This document shows positions 34,760-46,058 of a stretch of 64,000 bases of DNA, piece by piece. The stretch comes from Lolium rigidum. Lineage: Eukaryota > Streptophyta > Magnoliopsida > Poales > Poaceae. The translations under genes were made by a program, and so were the position numbers. The DNA lies in assembly GCF_022539505.1 (NCBI RefSeq), contig NC_061511.1, positions 38,119,144 to 38,183,143 on the forward strand, read 5' to 3'. The stretch's first letter is position 1, and every line of letters begins with the position of its first letter. The notes below the pieces were generated by a model. It was given only the letters and a program-made list of their open reading frames with translations, made no database searches and was not told the DNA's origin.

Positions 34760-35099
34760 TAATGAAACGAGGTATGCTACAGGGACCCTTGTAGCTGATG
34801 CAGAATTGATGGAGTAGAAGAGCAGGATCCCTGTGAGGAAGCCTGACTCTGCATCCCTTTGATGAGCGCATCTACCTTCCTTAAGCTTGCTCACTTTTTT
34901 CTGCTTGTCAGCCAATAGTCATGTTGTAAGGCTATCTTCAGCTGGTCGTTTGATACATTGTGCCTCTTTTGAGTGCTTGTTTGGTGCTATGATTGTGCTA
35001 GTTCTTCTTCCGTGTAAACATTTTTATTTTTATTTTTAGTCCTAAAAAGGGAGTTACTGGCTAAGTTTATGTTTTGGTGGCGATTGTAACCTATACATG
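34760..35099. other. 3' flank of the right NLR, no gene
   Basis: AT-rich untranslated and intergenic sequence; no further frame recognised. Confidence 0.5.
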
Positions 35100-35790
35100 C
35101 TACGTTTAGCTGCACACTTGAAAATAGGAACAGAGTAAAGGCAAGAGAGTTGTTATTACGCACATGATGTCGTTGTAGTCGATCGCAATTATCTCTCTTG
35201 TGCCTTTTGTCGAGTAACTCGAGGGCATCAAGGAAGCAGCATCCATTCCTTGTAACAGGCTGCAGCATGCGTCATCCTCCGGCAGTACAGTGGCAGCATC
35301 CGGGACGAATCCACACACCATGAAACGGCGCTGTCAGTCACAACACTTGAAAGGTTAGGCTCAACATCACAGGGAGCACAGAGCAGGGGGAAATTGGCCC
35401 GAAGTACATTGCAAATCGCTGCAACTGAGAAAGCAGAAGCCAGGTTACTCACTTGGTCATATTGTCAAACACTGTCTGCGCAGAGCATGAGACACCACCA
35501 CTGAGAAGAGGGGTGGAAGGAGGCAGACCACCCACCACAGCACCATGAATCAGGGGCGTTGGTTGGCGAGAAGATGAAGCGTGCCTTGGATTCATTTTAT
35601 GCCTCCACGATGCAGGGACTCGGGGCGGACGCCGAGTCGCCGAGGAGATGATGGCAGGGGCACAGGAGGCCGAGGGGCACCCCGTCCGGGCGATGAAGAC
35701 GACCTCAGCGCGAATCGCCGACGACGGCGGAGGAAAATGCTTCTAGCAAGTCGGACGGCCGCCCATCGGAGAAAATGCTTCACATCGGAG
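35100..35790 (-). repeat. Dispersed gene-fragment repeat, inverted copy 3
   Basis: The minus strand from about 35460 to 35100 repeats the blocks of 2605-3031 (GTGACTGACAGCGCC, CTGCCACTGTACTGC, CGAGTTACTCGAC, TTTACTCTGTTCCTATTTTC). Further upstream on this strand (35500-35790) is a GC-rich segment analogous to 2220-2450. The copies therefore bracket the 3-35 kb interval in opposite orientation. Confidence 0.65.
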
Positions 35791-36860
35791 GAGCTACACA
35801 CAGGACCGAGAATTGGTGAGTTTTGCTGTAATTGGTGTTCTTTATGCGTTGAATAATTCAGAAAAAGAAAAAAAACACAAAAGACGAAATTTGAACACTG
35901 TCCACATATGGATTTAACTGTTTTCATATACTTCTAGATCAGATTTAGAATTAAAGTTTTGACGGACATTTGGAAAACATTTCAAACTTTGTAGGGGCGC
36001 TAGCCACCACAATACTATTTTTTAGATCTCCACCACAATACTTTTAGCAAAAAAAAAAAAACTTGCCTCCTCTCGTGCTTGCTCATAGTAGATTCACGGA
36101 CCAGTTAAACAGTCATAACAAATTGCAAAATTAGTTTAACAGTTATAAAAACTGCATACCACGTAACGGAAATTCAAACATAAATTTTGTTCAAAACCAT
36201 GGAAATTAAATAAAGGATTTTTATCATTTTTACCACTATGATCGACTTGAGTTTCAGTTTGCCATTTACCGATTGAAACCTCAATTTTGCCACTACTCCG
36301 TTTGAACACTCCTCCGTTTTGCCATTCTGTCATCTTCATCATAAGTCTATAATCAGCTTTCTCATTCCATGTTCTCTATCCATTTCTCTTTATTTTATAT
36401 CTTATAGATTTGTTGGACATACATGTCATCACGTTAACAAATCCAAAGCAGGAGTACATCACGCCAGAGTGATTCTAACCACTCGCAAAACGGCACACCA
36501 CGGTGTCTTCGGTGGTATTTCCCTTCACCCACCATTGTGAAACAACAATAGCAAAGTCGCCGCCAATGCCCATTCCACGTACACAAGTGTGAAGCCACAC
36601 TAGAGGATTCTAAATTCAATGAGATAAATTGAAGAAGCAACCCCATATCTTCTTAGTTGTGGCAAGTGCTTCCTCGAGAATTTTCTTGCAAGTCTCCGTA
36701 GAATTGTTACTTATCAAAATTTGTGTGATGTCGTTGGCCTGATCCTTACATGAGTAGCAATATATTTCATGCTAGCATTCTGATTGGTGGACTCTCACTC
36801 ATCAAATTAAGCCTAACTCAATTCATGCATACAAATAATGACAAGTCCTAGAATAAGTAA
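35791..36860. other. AT-rich intergenic, no gene seen
   Basis: Homopolymer A run at 36049-36061; scattered short frames without similarity to any family I know. Confidence 0.5.
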
Positions 36861-36862
36861 TA

Positions 36863-36986
36863 CTGTCTCCGCCCCGAAAAGAATGTCTCACATTTTTCTA
36901 TATTTGAATATATCTATGCATTAAATAGTGTATAAATGTATCCAAATTTAGGTGAATCCGTGACATCTTTTTTGAAACAGAGTGAG
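36863..36986. mobile_element. Stowaway-type MITE, degenerate
   Basis: TA-flanked 124-bp element with ends CTGTCTCCGCCCCGAAAAG and CTTTTTTGAAACAGAGTGAG, variants of the CTCCCTCCGT consensus of Tc1/mariner MITEs. Confidence 0.65.
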
Positions 36987-36988
36987 TA

Positions 36989-37464
36989 AGAAAGCAGAGC
37001 ATGTGGAAGATGTCCTCACAGTTTTTAAAAACCTGCATAAACGGCTCCGTCAAGTAATGATCGATGAACACGATGTGGCTAGTGACATATTTATAGTAGC
37101 ATATTATACTTTCTGCTTTCTAATTACCCGTTTGATCTCTACAGCAAATATTGTCCCTTGGATCTTTGTGAGTAACGCGGCATGTATATTGTTAACATCG
37201 TTTGGAGTACTCTCAATGCCTAATTAATTAATTAGGTCGCTTTTTTTTTTGTCTTAGCTAAGCTAGCTAACAGCACTTGCTCTCGATAAATGCAGACGTA
37301 TACGCACCATCTTATATCCAAATCACCGGTGGATGGATATTGCCTTTGGTTAACAGCAGCTGCTATCAGTTCGATCAGTTCAACGGTGGTGAGTACTTGC
37401 GCTATTAATCCCACGGTCAATTGCCATCCTTTGATTATTTCTGCGTTCATATTTAAGCTATATA
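36989..37464 (+). promoter_or_regulatory. Upstream half of a CI-2-like promoter, severed by Helitron 2
   Basis: The interval ends in GCTATATA at 37457-37464 directly against the Helitron. Joined to the sequence after the Helitron (TAGAGATAG at 41170) it forms CTATATATAG, a TATA box 43-55 bp before the ATG at 41213. The remainder is plausible upstream promoter sequence. Confidence 0.6.
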
Positions 37465-40400
37465 CTAGTACAAATGCCCGTGCGTTGCTACGGGTCCTTA
37501 AATTTTATTTCTCAAAGCACATATATAACTCACAACTCACTACGAAAATTCAAAACAAATCAAGGATATCATAATATACTACAACATGATAATACCTTTG
37601 TTTGAGAGTTTGAGTATCTACTATTGTCAAATACCATGCCACATAATTCATAAATTCTATATTGTTAACTTTTGAGCAATGGATCCCTCAATCTTTACTT
37701 TCAGAATGCACTCCCATCTGTGATTAATGCTAGCAGGTATATGGTAATTTAGCCAAATGCAAAGATGTAAAAACGCAAAAATCATAGAACATGAAAGATG
37801 ATGCAAACACTGGAAGGTGATCTACAATGCAAACTGGCAAATAACTGATAGTGAAGGTATAATACATGTTCAGAGCATCAATGAACACATCAATGTAATC
37901 ATGTAACTCTTTAAGAAATTTTTTAACAAAATATTAGAGAACACATAGATGATATCACTTGTGCCGCCGTGGGTGAGTTTTCTACCCAAGGCAGGTGATG
38001 CTACCATTTAACACATCGAGTGAATTTCCTGCCCAAGGCAGGTGTCCCTAGCACATGTGTCTTCTTTCCTCCTTGAGGTTCAACTTGAAAGCTACAATCA
38101 GGTTCTTAGGGGTTCTTAGGGATTGTTGATTTCCCAGATTGACTTGACCTTCACAATTCACCTTCATGTCTTCTTAACTCCCACGATCCAACTTGCAGAA
38201 TAAAGAGCCACGACCTGCGACAAGAACGGAAGAACGTTGAAAAAAAGAGAAACAAAAACGGAACGTAAATCGATGGGTTCGTGTATAACACGACATGCTG
38301 GTCTTTTGAAATTGCACGACTAATACTACGAACTAAAATGAAATTGCTTAGAGGAAATCTACTGCTGAGTCATGTTGCGTTCTGCTTGCAATAGTAATCT
38401 TTCTAAGTCTAAACTCATAGGTGATATTTTAAAGTTTTAACATCTTTGCACCAAGATGAATAAGCTAATATGTATGTTAAGGAAACATTTTCGTTGGGAA
38501 GTATAGGTCCGCTTGGCCATGCAGCCAAAAAATCCAAGTAGAAATCGAGAAAATAGGAAGAGGCCTTATGTGCTTTCGCAATACGTAATTTGGGACCGAC
38601 AGTTCAACAACTGTTGGCACTACTGCATCCTTTTGAGCCCAATCTTGTTGCTCATGCCTTTGAACCTAATACTGAAAACTACCTAGACAAGGCAAAATAG
38701 ATTCAAACCAGTATGCAAATACAGAGAGCGAGACAATGTAAGCAACTATAAAGTCAATTAATTGAGTGAGAAAATATAAGTAACAGATGAAAGCACTAAA
38801 ATCCGAGCTATGATCTTTTAGTTATGGAGGAATTGAAAATATACATGGAAGCATCACAAAGGAAATATAGAGGAAGAACTTACAGGAAAAGTAATATCAC
38901 TTAGCTTACTCACTAACAGAGTAAAGAGTAATGGTGTTTCCTGTAGACATCAAACAAAACAAAAAAATGACATATTCAGTATTGAGATGGTAACATCAAG
39001 CATGTCTTCTTCCCGTGTGTATTGTTTTATTCATTCAGAATTTATGACCGTGGAAAATAAATAGTACGGTTTGTGTATGTACTGCTAAGACTAAATAGCA
39101 TCAAGATTACATGTGATGTAAACTATCAACAATAGCTAGAACTTGAAATACGTGCAAGCGCTGACTTGCTAGTACTTGAGTAGAGCACCGGTAGCACAAA
39201 AGTTCAACCAAAACCTCCCTTGTCTTCTCAAATTTAAATTGACCAAGCTGGATATAAGGATGTATTTCACTTGCTTTTCTTTACTTGGTGATCTATTATG
39301 ATCCCCAAGTGCGTTTTCATGCATCATCATAGATTGAGGTACCTGGATTTAAGAAGTAAATGCCGCAACGTAGTAAAACCTTGAGCTGCAAGAAGATGCA
39401 TGCACCTGCATCAACAAAAATCGCGAGTTAAAGTTATTTTCCTTGAACCAAATGATGAGCCTGCAGGAACAAAAAAAACCTTGCCCGTGGTGATCTCCAT
39501 GGAAAACTCACCTTGCTTAACCTAGCACTCATGCTCGACGGCGTGGGAGAACTGGAGGATGGTACCCGCTGGCTTCTTCGGCAGCACAAGGCCTCAAGGT
39601 GGTTGTTCTGACAGTGGTGGAACTTCGTGAGGGACCTTCTCCTCTCTGAGGAGCATGTTCTCCCTGGCCGCAGCATCATGGACCTTCTGTCGGAGCAGCT
39701 ACCTGCAGGAGGTGCGCATGACGATGGCGTTGTGCGCGAGGCCAGCATGTCCGGTGGAGTTGGATCCAGGAGGCTGATCCAATCATGGCAGGTATGATCC
39801 CACCGCGCGGGGAGCTACTCTTGTTTGCAGTGGCGGACCTAGAAAATAATTGAAGCCTGGGCAAGCCAAAAGCCAAGCGGATTTTTTTAACACGCAATTC
39901 ATCGAATATAAGCATAATATAGAGAAAATGTAACTTTCACAACAGCTTTCATCTAAAAGCTAGATCTAATACATCATAACACATCAAATATTCATAGGTG
40001 CTAAATATATGAAATCTCAACACTTTTCGAGAACAAAATCTCAGCACATATAAAAGAACTCCCTAAAAGATTTGAAGCTGCAACAGTGGATTACAAAAGC
40101 TCATACGTCTGAAGCTCCAAAATTATAAAAACATGATCAAAGTTCTTATTTATCACAAGTCGCATTATTTTAAATTACTCTATGCAAATTTACCGGTCCA
40201 ATAAAAATATATTAGTATGTGTGGAATTTTTTTGGGTGATTATTTGACACCAGGAGGCAGGAGCACCAGTGCCCGAGATCCAAATTGTTTTTTCGTGAAT
40301 GGAGGGAGTAATTTAACTTCAGTGTAACCAATTAGAATTAAATTGAAATATAAAATATCCAACCGCCGATTATAGTTCTAAACTACTGATTTTAGGCAAA

Positions 40401-41169
40401 CAACAACAATAAACAACTATTCTAATTATCCATGTGGTTCTGGACCTAAAAGATACTACATTGGGCATAAAATTACTTAAGCGGCCAATCAGTAGGCAAA
40501 AATTCGTACGAAAAACAACACCTGCTTGACGTCTCGCCTCGCCGGAAGGAACGATAGGCGCGTCCGCTCGCAACTGGGTGAGGGTCTCTTTCCTTTGCAA
40601 GCTTGGGGATTTACGGATGGATCCGTTGGCCGCTACTTTATCCCAGGAAGAAGAGGGATTGATGGATTCCTCCAGGAAGAGGTTGTGCTGTACTTTACTG
40701 ATGTTGGCTGTGGGGCAGATTGAGGCATATGAAAGGGCCGTGGGGCACATCGAGGCAGGCAGCCTTGGTAATTCCCTTGGGATTTCTCCCAACACAGGAC
40801 GCGCGCCGGCGTGAAGCCATCTTTGCGGGCCAGCGGAGGTGGGGCGGCGGCAAGGATGATGGACAGACTACCGATGCGTCGAGATCGAGGTGGAGCATTC
40901 TTCGATCGAGAGTGGTGACGGGGGAGGCCGGGAGGGGAGAGGATGGTGGCGTTGGAATCGGGAGAGGATGTGGAGTTTCCTTTGTATGGTTTTCGATTCT
41001 GATGGTGCGGTGATTTCTTTCTAATTTTCTTTACTTTCCTTTCTATTGGCGCGGTGATTAATTGTTTGATTGTGTAGTGGGAGGGCAAATTGGTCATATA
41101 AAAAATATGTAGGACGAAACCTTAGACCGGAGGAAACAGAACCAGTTCTTCCTTTTTATATAGTAGAGA
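37465..41169 (-). mobile_element. Helitron 2 (non-autonomous, 3.7 kb)
   Basis: On the minus strand it begins TCTCTACTATATAAAAAGG (41169) and ends with CCCGTAGCAACGCACGGGCA followed by TTTGTACTAG (37465). The flanking bases are A/T as for Helitrons, with no duplication. The 3' end closely matches Helitron 1. No Rep/helicase is seen. A gene-like GC-richer part lies at 39440-39860 (frames on the minus strand) and another near the 5' end (40500-41000); neither shows a domain I can name. The middle (37500-39400) is AT-rich without genes. Confidence 0.9.
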
Positions 41170-41212
41170 TAGAGATAGAGATAGCTCGTTCGATCGCAGT
41201 GGTGAGCCGGCG

Positions 41213-41449
41213 ATGAGCTAGTGGTACAACGTCCCGAGGATCAGAAAGAAGACGTCGTGGCCGGAGGTGGTCGGGATGCCCGCGGACGAGGCAGAGAACA
41301 TCATCCGCAAGGGCAAGCCTGATGCCACCATCATCGTCGTGCCTGAAGACTCACCGGTGTTCAATGACCTGAGGACCGACCGCATCTACATTTTCGTCGA
41401 TACCATGGCCGGCGTGTCAACAGTCGCTCTCACACCACGCGTTGGGTAG
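41213..41449 (+). pseudogene. CI-2-like serine protease inhibitor with TAG at codon 3
   Basis: ATG at 41213 is followed by AGC and then TAG (41219-41221). The frame continues open through KKTSWPEVVGMPADEAENII, TIIVVPEDSPVFNDLRTDR and IYIFVDT to PRVG and a stop, 78 codons in all, the normal size of potato-inhibitor-I proteins. The body is therefore intact and only codon 3 blocks it. The predicted P1 residue is Asn with P1' Asp, unlike the Tyr and Lys of the other copies. A longer tail (MAGVSTVALT) precedes PRVG. The core promoter has been split by Helitron 2, so the gene is hit twice. Re-initiation at the internal Met of VGMPAD would lose the first strand. Confidence 0.8.
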
Positions 41450-41669
41450 CCTTCTATATAGGGAGCTCTGAAATTACTAAATTCCTAGATTACAATCATC
41501 TCCCAGACTGATGGTAATTAATGGAGTTTTGTTCTGATATATGTTCAGCGCTTATATGAGTATGCTCCGCATTGAATCATGTGTATGTGACAGTATTCAA
41601 CTTTGACTAAATTTAACTTCTAAGGCGGTCAAGAAGTTCATCCGAGATGACCGCCCGACTAATTATCTG

Positions 41670-41965
41670 AAATACATGGATATGCCTCCTTTGGGACACA
41701 TGTGGTGGTACTGGTCACACGTGTACGGGACAAGATTCAGGGTATATTGAAGCTGTATGATGATGAAGCGCTGCAGTGCAGAACATCTTTTTGACAAAAA
41801 TTGATCCTCAGCTAAAGAGGTGGTGAGGATTTCTATCTGAGAGATGCGCATTCCATCAAACCGTTCCTTTGATGGAAGGTACCAAGGCCAGTTAGAGGGG
41901 CTAAGGGATTTCACATATGTATAAAGTACAACCATGAGGATTTGGAGAACTAGACTTTGGATTAA
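41670..41965 (+). pseudogene. Exo70 relic, copy B
   Basis: Aligns with 720-1294 of the first gene: CCTCCTTTGGGACACATG, then GCTGTATGATGATGAAGCGC and AACATCTTTTTGA, a jump over about 290 bp to GATCCTCAGCTAAAGA, and a last block GAGGATTTGGAGAAC. It carries stops and indels throughout. The 3' flank (41966-42434) continues the homology up to the CI-2 gene. Confidence 0.8.
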
Positions 41966-42434
41966 GCTCAAGCGATTGATCCATCTATATACCTCCAAGG
42001 GATGATCACGTCAATGTTAGTGGTGGTTGCAACTTACAACTACGTATCAAAACCTATTCACCCTTTTCTGCTTGAGATAGATAAGCATCAGTTTATCTGG
42101 TGATGTGTAGGCACGTAATACTAACTAAAGACAAATTGCATATCCTCTCCCACATTGGCGCCAACCATCTGAAACTAACATGGATTACATCATTAGCTTA
42201 CTTGGTGTGCACATTAAGTAATCCACACCTTGGCTGCCTATAAATACACATTAAGCTGACGATATAAGTTCAACATCTTCGATCTCATAGTCACAGACGA
42301 TTTGGTCCATCTTCTGTTCTATTACCTTGTTAGTGTGTTACTTCTTATTCTTCGGTTCTATTACTAGGTTCTCCCAAGTGCTTTTGTTTGACTCTTTCTA
42401 TAAATTATTTTGATCTAGGAGTTAATCGGCGAAT

Positions 42435-42659
42435 ATGAGCTCTGGGATGAGCAGCCAGGCTGAAGGGGGTGCTGAGAAGACGTCCTGGCCGGAGTTGGTG
42501 GGGAAGTGCGTGGAGGAGGCCAAGAAGGTTATTTTGATGGACAAGCCGGACGCGAAGATCGTCGTGGTGCCGGCGGGGTCACCGGTGACCTATGACTACC
42601 GCACCGACCGTGTCCGCCTGTTCGTCGACACCGTTGTCGAGGTCCCCCGTGTTGGCTAG
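42435..42659 (+). CDS. CI-2-type serine protease inhibitor (potato inhibitor I family), intact
   Basis: 74 residues from ATG to TAG, with no lesion. A short polar leader ([16 protein letters not shown]) is followed by [20 protein letters not shown], the central strand [10 protein letters not shown] and the binding loop [15 protein letters not shown] with predicted P1 Tyr53 and P1' Asp54, and the terminal EVPRVG. The leader is not a secretion signal, as in barley CI-2. P1 Tyr predicts inhibition of chymotrypsin- or subtilisin-like proteases, as in pest or pathogen defence or seed protection. The two loop Arg residues that brace the loop are present. TTTTGATCTAG just before the leader could be a 5'-UTR intron acceptor, and CTATAAAT at about 42399 a TATA-like box. 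Confidence 0.88.
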   Translation: MSSGMSSQAEGGAEKTSWPELVGKCVEEAKKVILMDKPDAKIVVVPAGSPVTYDYRTDRVRLFVDTVVEVPRVG

Positions 42660-42972
42660 CTAGCTTGGGAGATCGCCGGTATGAGATACCGCTAGATCGT
42701 ACAATAAAAATCTGTACCTGTACATGCAGATTGCCCTCTTCTTGGCTTTACCAAGATTGAGATAACCAGATCATACAATAAGAAGTTGCTGTTCTCTTAA
42801 AGTTTTTAGTGAGCTTGTGTGCAGAGACTTCATCCCTTAATTTTTGGATAGGATTTTATGCCATAACGATTGTAGCAAAAAATCAACGAAATAACCGCAA
42901 ATATAGTACAACACTATTCAATGTAATACAAAAAGAATAGACGAACACTGAATATTATGTGGCACATAAAAA
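42660..42972. other. 3' flank of the CI-2 gene
   Basis: Shares CTTTACCAAG.TTGAGATA and CAGATCATACAATAAGAAG with the flank of the first CI-2 copy (about 2030-2070); untranslated, no gene. Confidence 0.6.
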
Positions 42973-43077
42973 GTACATACATACATACGTACGTATGTAC
43001 GTACATACATACGTACATACATACATACATACATACATACATACATACATACATACATACATACATACATACATACA
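42973..43077. repeat. (CATA)n/(CGTA)n microsatellite
   Basis: About 105 bp of tetranucleotide repeat; the Tyr/Val/Met/Cys-rich frames across it are artefacts. It marks the end of duplicated unit B. Confidence 0.95.
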
Positions 43078-43447
43078 TGGCGGAATTCTGTTCCTACAAT
43101 TGTAGCTCCCAATTCTCCACCTCTGCCATCCTAGCTACTCCCTTGGAACTTTCTAAAGAGAAAGCTACTTGCTCGGATTACTTTATTCGCATTTTTGCAG
43201 AATAAATTCATTGTGTGGATAAGTAAGTATGCTTTACCATCTTGTACTTTTCATATCTCACCCACCCTGTATAGCTATGCGAGACCTTAGTGACTCCGCT
43301 CACACCATTACACAAATCAATAAGAAAAATATCAGAAAATTAAGAATCAACAATATGGCATTGATATTTTGTGGTAGGAGATTTCTATAAAGATAACATT
43401 TTTCGAGATTTTCGTTTTGCTAAGTCACAGTTCATCAAGCAATTATA

Positions 43448-43575
43448 CTTCCTCTGACATGAACTACTTGAAGCAGATTTGTATAGATACACACGTTTGT
43501 GTATCTAGACTTGCGTCTAAATATGTCCGTATCTAGATAAATTTGTGACCTCTAATTTGGGATAGAGATGAAATA
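43448..43575. mobile_element. Stowaway-like MITE relic
   Basis: Shows the common grass pattern ...TACTTG then GATTTGTATAGATAC and ATCTAGA..AATTTG with a degraded right end (TTTGGGATAGAGATGA). The rest of 43080-44160 shows no gene. Confidence 0.5.
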
Positions 43576-44164
43576 TTAATTTATAATGTACTTATATTTT
43601 ACCCTTATGTTATCTAGGCCTAATTTTAGGTTTCGCACTGGGCCTCCATTTTCTCGGGTACGGCCCTGAACACATCACATTGAAATTTAGCAGGTTAAGG
43701 TTAATTTAGTACTGAAATGTTATTTTCTGATACACTGGGATATTTAAGCAATCAAGATTTGTAGGTACACCCAGGTAAAAAAATTCAGTTGGGAGTATTT
43801 GCGAGAGCACAAAATACTAAGGTTCAGGTTTATACATGAGTGTGCCGTATAAAATTCTTTTATGTGTAAATGTGCCTAAGACATATATGCATATGGTACT
43901 CCATGCTTATCATAAATTGAGTTAGATATATATGGACATCCCATGTGGTTTAAGATTAAAAAAATACTTATTTACCTTTTTTTTAAATGACTTAGACATA
44001 ACAACTCTGACAATATAGAATACAAAAAGCAGCTGCAGTAATAAGTACCTATAAATATCTGCAATTGCAGAGGTTTTTCGAATAATAATCGTGGCCAATT
44101 TCACAGTCACCCTGGGCTTGTCTTCAAATCGTTATGAGTGTGTTTGGCAGCCTGTCCGGAGGCC

Positions 44165-44640
44165 AACCAGATCTACAAAGAAACAATCTAATATTAGATT
44201 TCTTTGAAGGGAAAAGCTCGAGCGAAAATGATTGGTCAGTCTGTCTACGTTTCCCAGGGGTATTCGTATTAATGTACATGGTTATAATTTTCGAGTATAC
44301 CAAAATTCATTCATTCTTTTCTGCTTGAGATAGATCATTCTTTTCTGGTCAAGATAGATAGGCATCACTTTATCTGATGATGTGTAGGCACGTATTACTA
44401 GCTAAATGACAAATGCGGTATCTTCTGTCACATTGCCACATTCTTGTAAAGCTACCATGGGATTACATAACTAGTTTAGTTTTTGAATACGTTAAATAAT
44501 GCATCTTGATTTTCTATGAATACTCATTAAGCTGATGATATGAGTTCAAATATCTTCTCACGGTAGCTGTCAGGTGGGTCGATCTTCTGTTCTATAAGTA
44601 CTTTACAATGTAAGTTTGTGATTACTTGATCCGCCACACC
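44165..44640 (+). pseudogene. Exo70 3' end relic with flank, copy C
   Basis: Only the last codons remain (ACAATCTAATATTAGATTTC then TTTGAAGGG, equal to the LDLFEG end at 1271-1291). The 3' flank follows for about 400 bp (TTTATCTGATGATGTGTAGG, ATCTTCTGTCACATTGCCAC, GATATGAGTTCAA). It is diverged from both other copies, hence probably an older duplication. Confidence 0.7.
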
Positions 44641-44783
44641 GTTGCTCAAGTCCCCAAGTCCGGGTAGGAAGCTTGCGAGCTTGCTTAAGTCTGTTGTATT
44701 GTGATCCAAATTTATTCTAAAGGGGGGCTAACTTCTGAGGAGCGGATCGTTGCCACCATCTATATACCTCTTGTAAGCCGCCG

Positions 44784-45464
44784 GCTAGGGTTTATCAGAT
44801 TTTCGCGAAAACGCAAAAGACTTGCGTTTCGATGCATTGATAGATAGAAAAGGTTACATGTACATGTCCACAAAGGGACAAACACCCCGCACTACAACTC
44901 GACCCAAGAAAGGAGACCTAGTCTAGGGGAGGATATGGCGGACACCCCGGGCTCCCGCGCTCGCCCACTGTTGTGCCTCGGTCTTGATGTCGTTGAGCAG
45001 GGAAGGCACCGAAGTCTGAGCGTTGTTAAAGATCGTAGCATTCCAGTGCTTCCAGATCCACCACGTCGTGAGCATGATTTATCGACGATGTATCTTTGCG
45101 CAACTAGCGAGGAGCGGTCCGCACCGACCACCACTCCACGAAGTCCCCCTCCGAAGCCGGAGGCCCTGAGGTGGATCGAATCCACGAGAGGACCTTGAAC
45201 CAGATCGTCCTGGAGAATGAGCATCCAGTGAGTAGATGCGTCATATTCTCCTCGGATTGGTCACACAGCGGGCATCTGGGCGCATGTGGTAGACCACGAC
45301 GCGCCAGCCTCTCACCCGTCCAACACCTGTCCAGACAGGCCAGCCAGATAAAAAAATCACCCTAGGAGGCGCCCAGGACCTCCAGTTCAACTCTCATGAT
45401 GCTGAGGTGACCCCCCTGGAAGAGGACCTCATAGCAAGAATGGGATGCTAGGGTTTATCAGATT
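44784..45464 (-). mobile_element. 5'-truncated LINE with 18-bp TSD
   Basis: GCTAGGGTTTATCAGATT occurs at 44784-44801 and 45447-45464 and brackets 645 bp. Read on the minus strand, the interior encodes the cysteine/histidine zinc-binding domain that follows plant LINE reverse transcriptases (RCPLCDQSEENMTHLL around 45280-45230) in broken frames. It ends in the region that on the minus strand reads CGCAAGTCTTTTGCGTTTTC. It interrupts the third Exo70/CI-2 unit. Confidence 0.82.
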
Positions 45465-45654
45465 ATAAGATATTTCACGGCGTTTGTAAACACTTCCTGA
45501 TATAGTGAAGTTTTGCTGGCTGGCGCCCATGATTTTTTCCCCTTCTGTGTTGAAAGGGGCTTTCCACGTTAAAATCTTGTGTCCCCTGTGTATGTTCCTT
45601 TATCAATCTTCGTTATTTGCTTGTCGCGTTTGTAACAAAGTCTTCAATGAAACT

Positions 45655-45710
45655 TTCTCTATTACCTTTACAAAGGTTGAGATAGCGTAGATCAATAAAG
45701 TTGTAGCATG
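45655..45710 (+). pseudogene. Possible CI-2 3' flank relic, copy C
   Basis: CCTTTACAAAGGTTGAGATA and GCGTAGATCAATAAAGTTG resemble the CI-2 3' flanks at 2030-2075 and 42745-42790. If real, unit C once had a CI-2 gene that is now gone. Confidence 0.4.
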
Positions 45711-45821
45711 CTAATTGCGTTTCTCCTCTTGGTGCCCTCTCGTATTTAGTGTCATCCATAGAATAACAGCGCATGCAAGTTTAATTGGTGGTGCATGCTT
45801 CAGCAGCACCTTTGGGAAGTA

Positions 45822-46058
45822 CTACCTCCATTTCAAGGAATAAGACGTTCTCTTTTTACGTGTTTTTTGTTTGACCAAAAATTACTTTAAATATATAAAA
45901 ATTGTTTGTATGAAATTAACATTATTAGAAAGTGCTTTTCAGTACGAATCCAACGGTGCTAATTACATATAAAAAATTAATATTTTATTGCTTATTTTTT
46001 ATGGTCAAAGTTCGTCTTAAAATACGCGTGCGCCTTATTCCTTAAATGGATGTGGTAG
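45822..46058. mobile_element. Stowaway-type MITE (237 bp)
   Basis: TA-flanked, with inverted ends CTACCTCCATTTCAAGGAAT and ATTCCTTAAATGGATGTGGTAG. Confidence 0.8.

Noticed and set aside
42971..43080. CRISPR-like or spaced direct-repeat array
   Set aside because: Simple tetranucleotide repeat in plant DNA without spacers; no CRISPR-like array was seen anywhere in the window.
42918..43205. Tyr/Val/Met/Cys and Thr/Tyr/Ile/His repeat proteins
   Set aside because: Translations of the tetranucleotide microsatellite.
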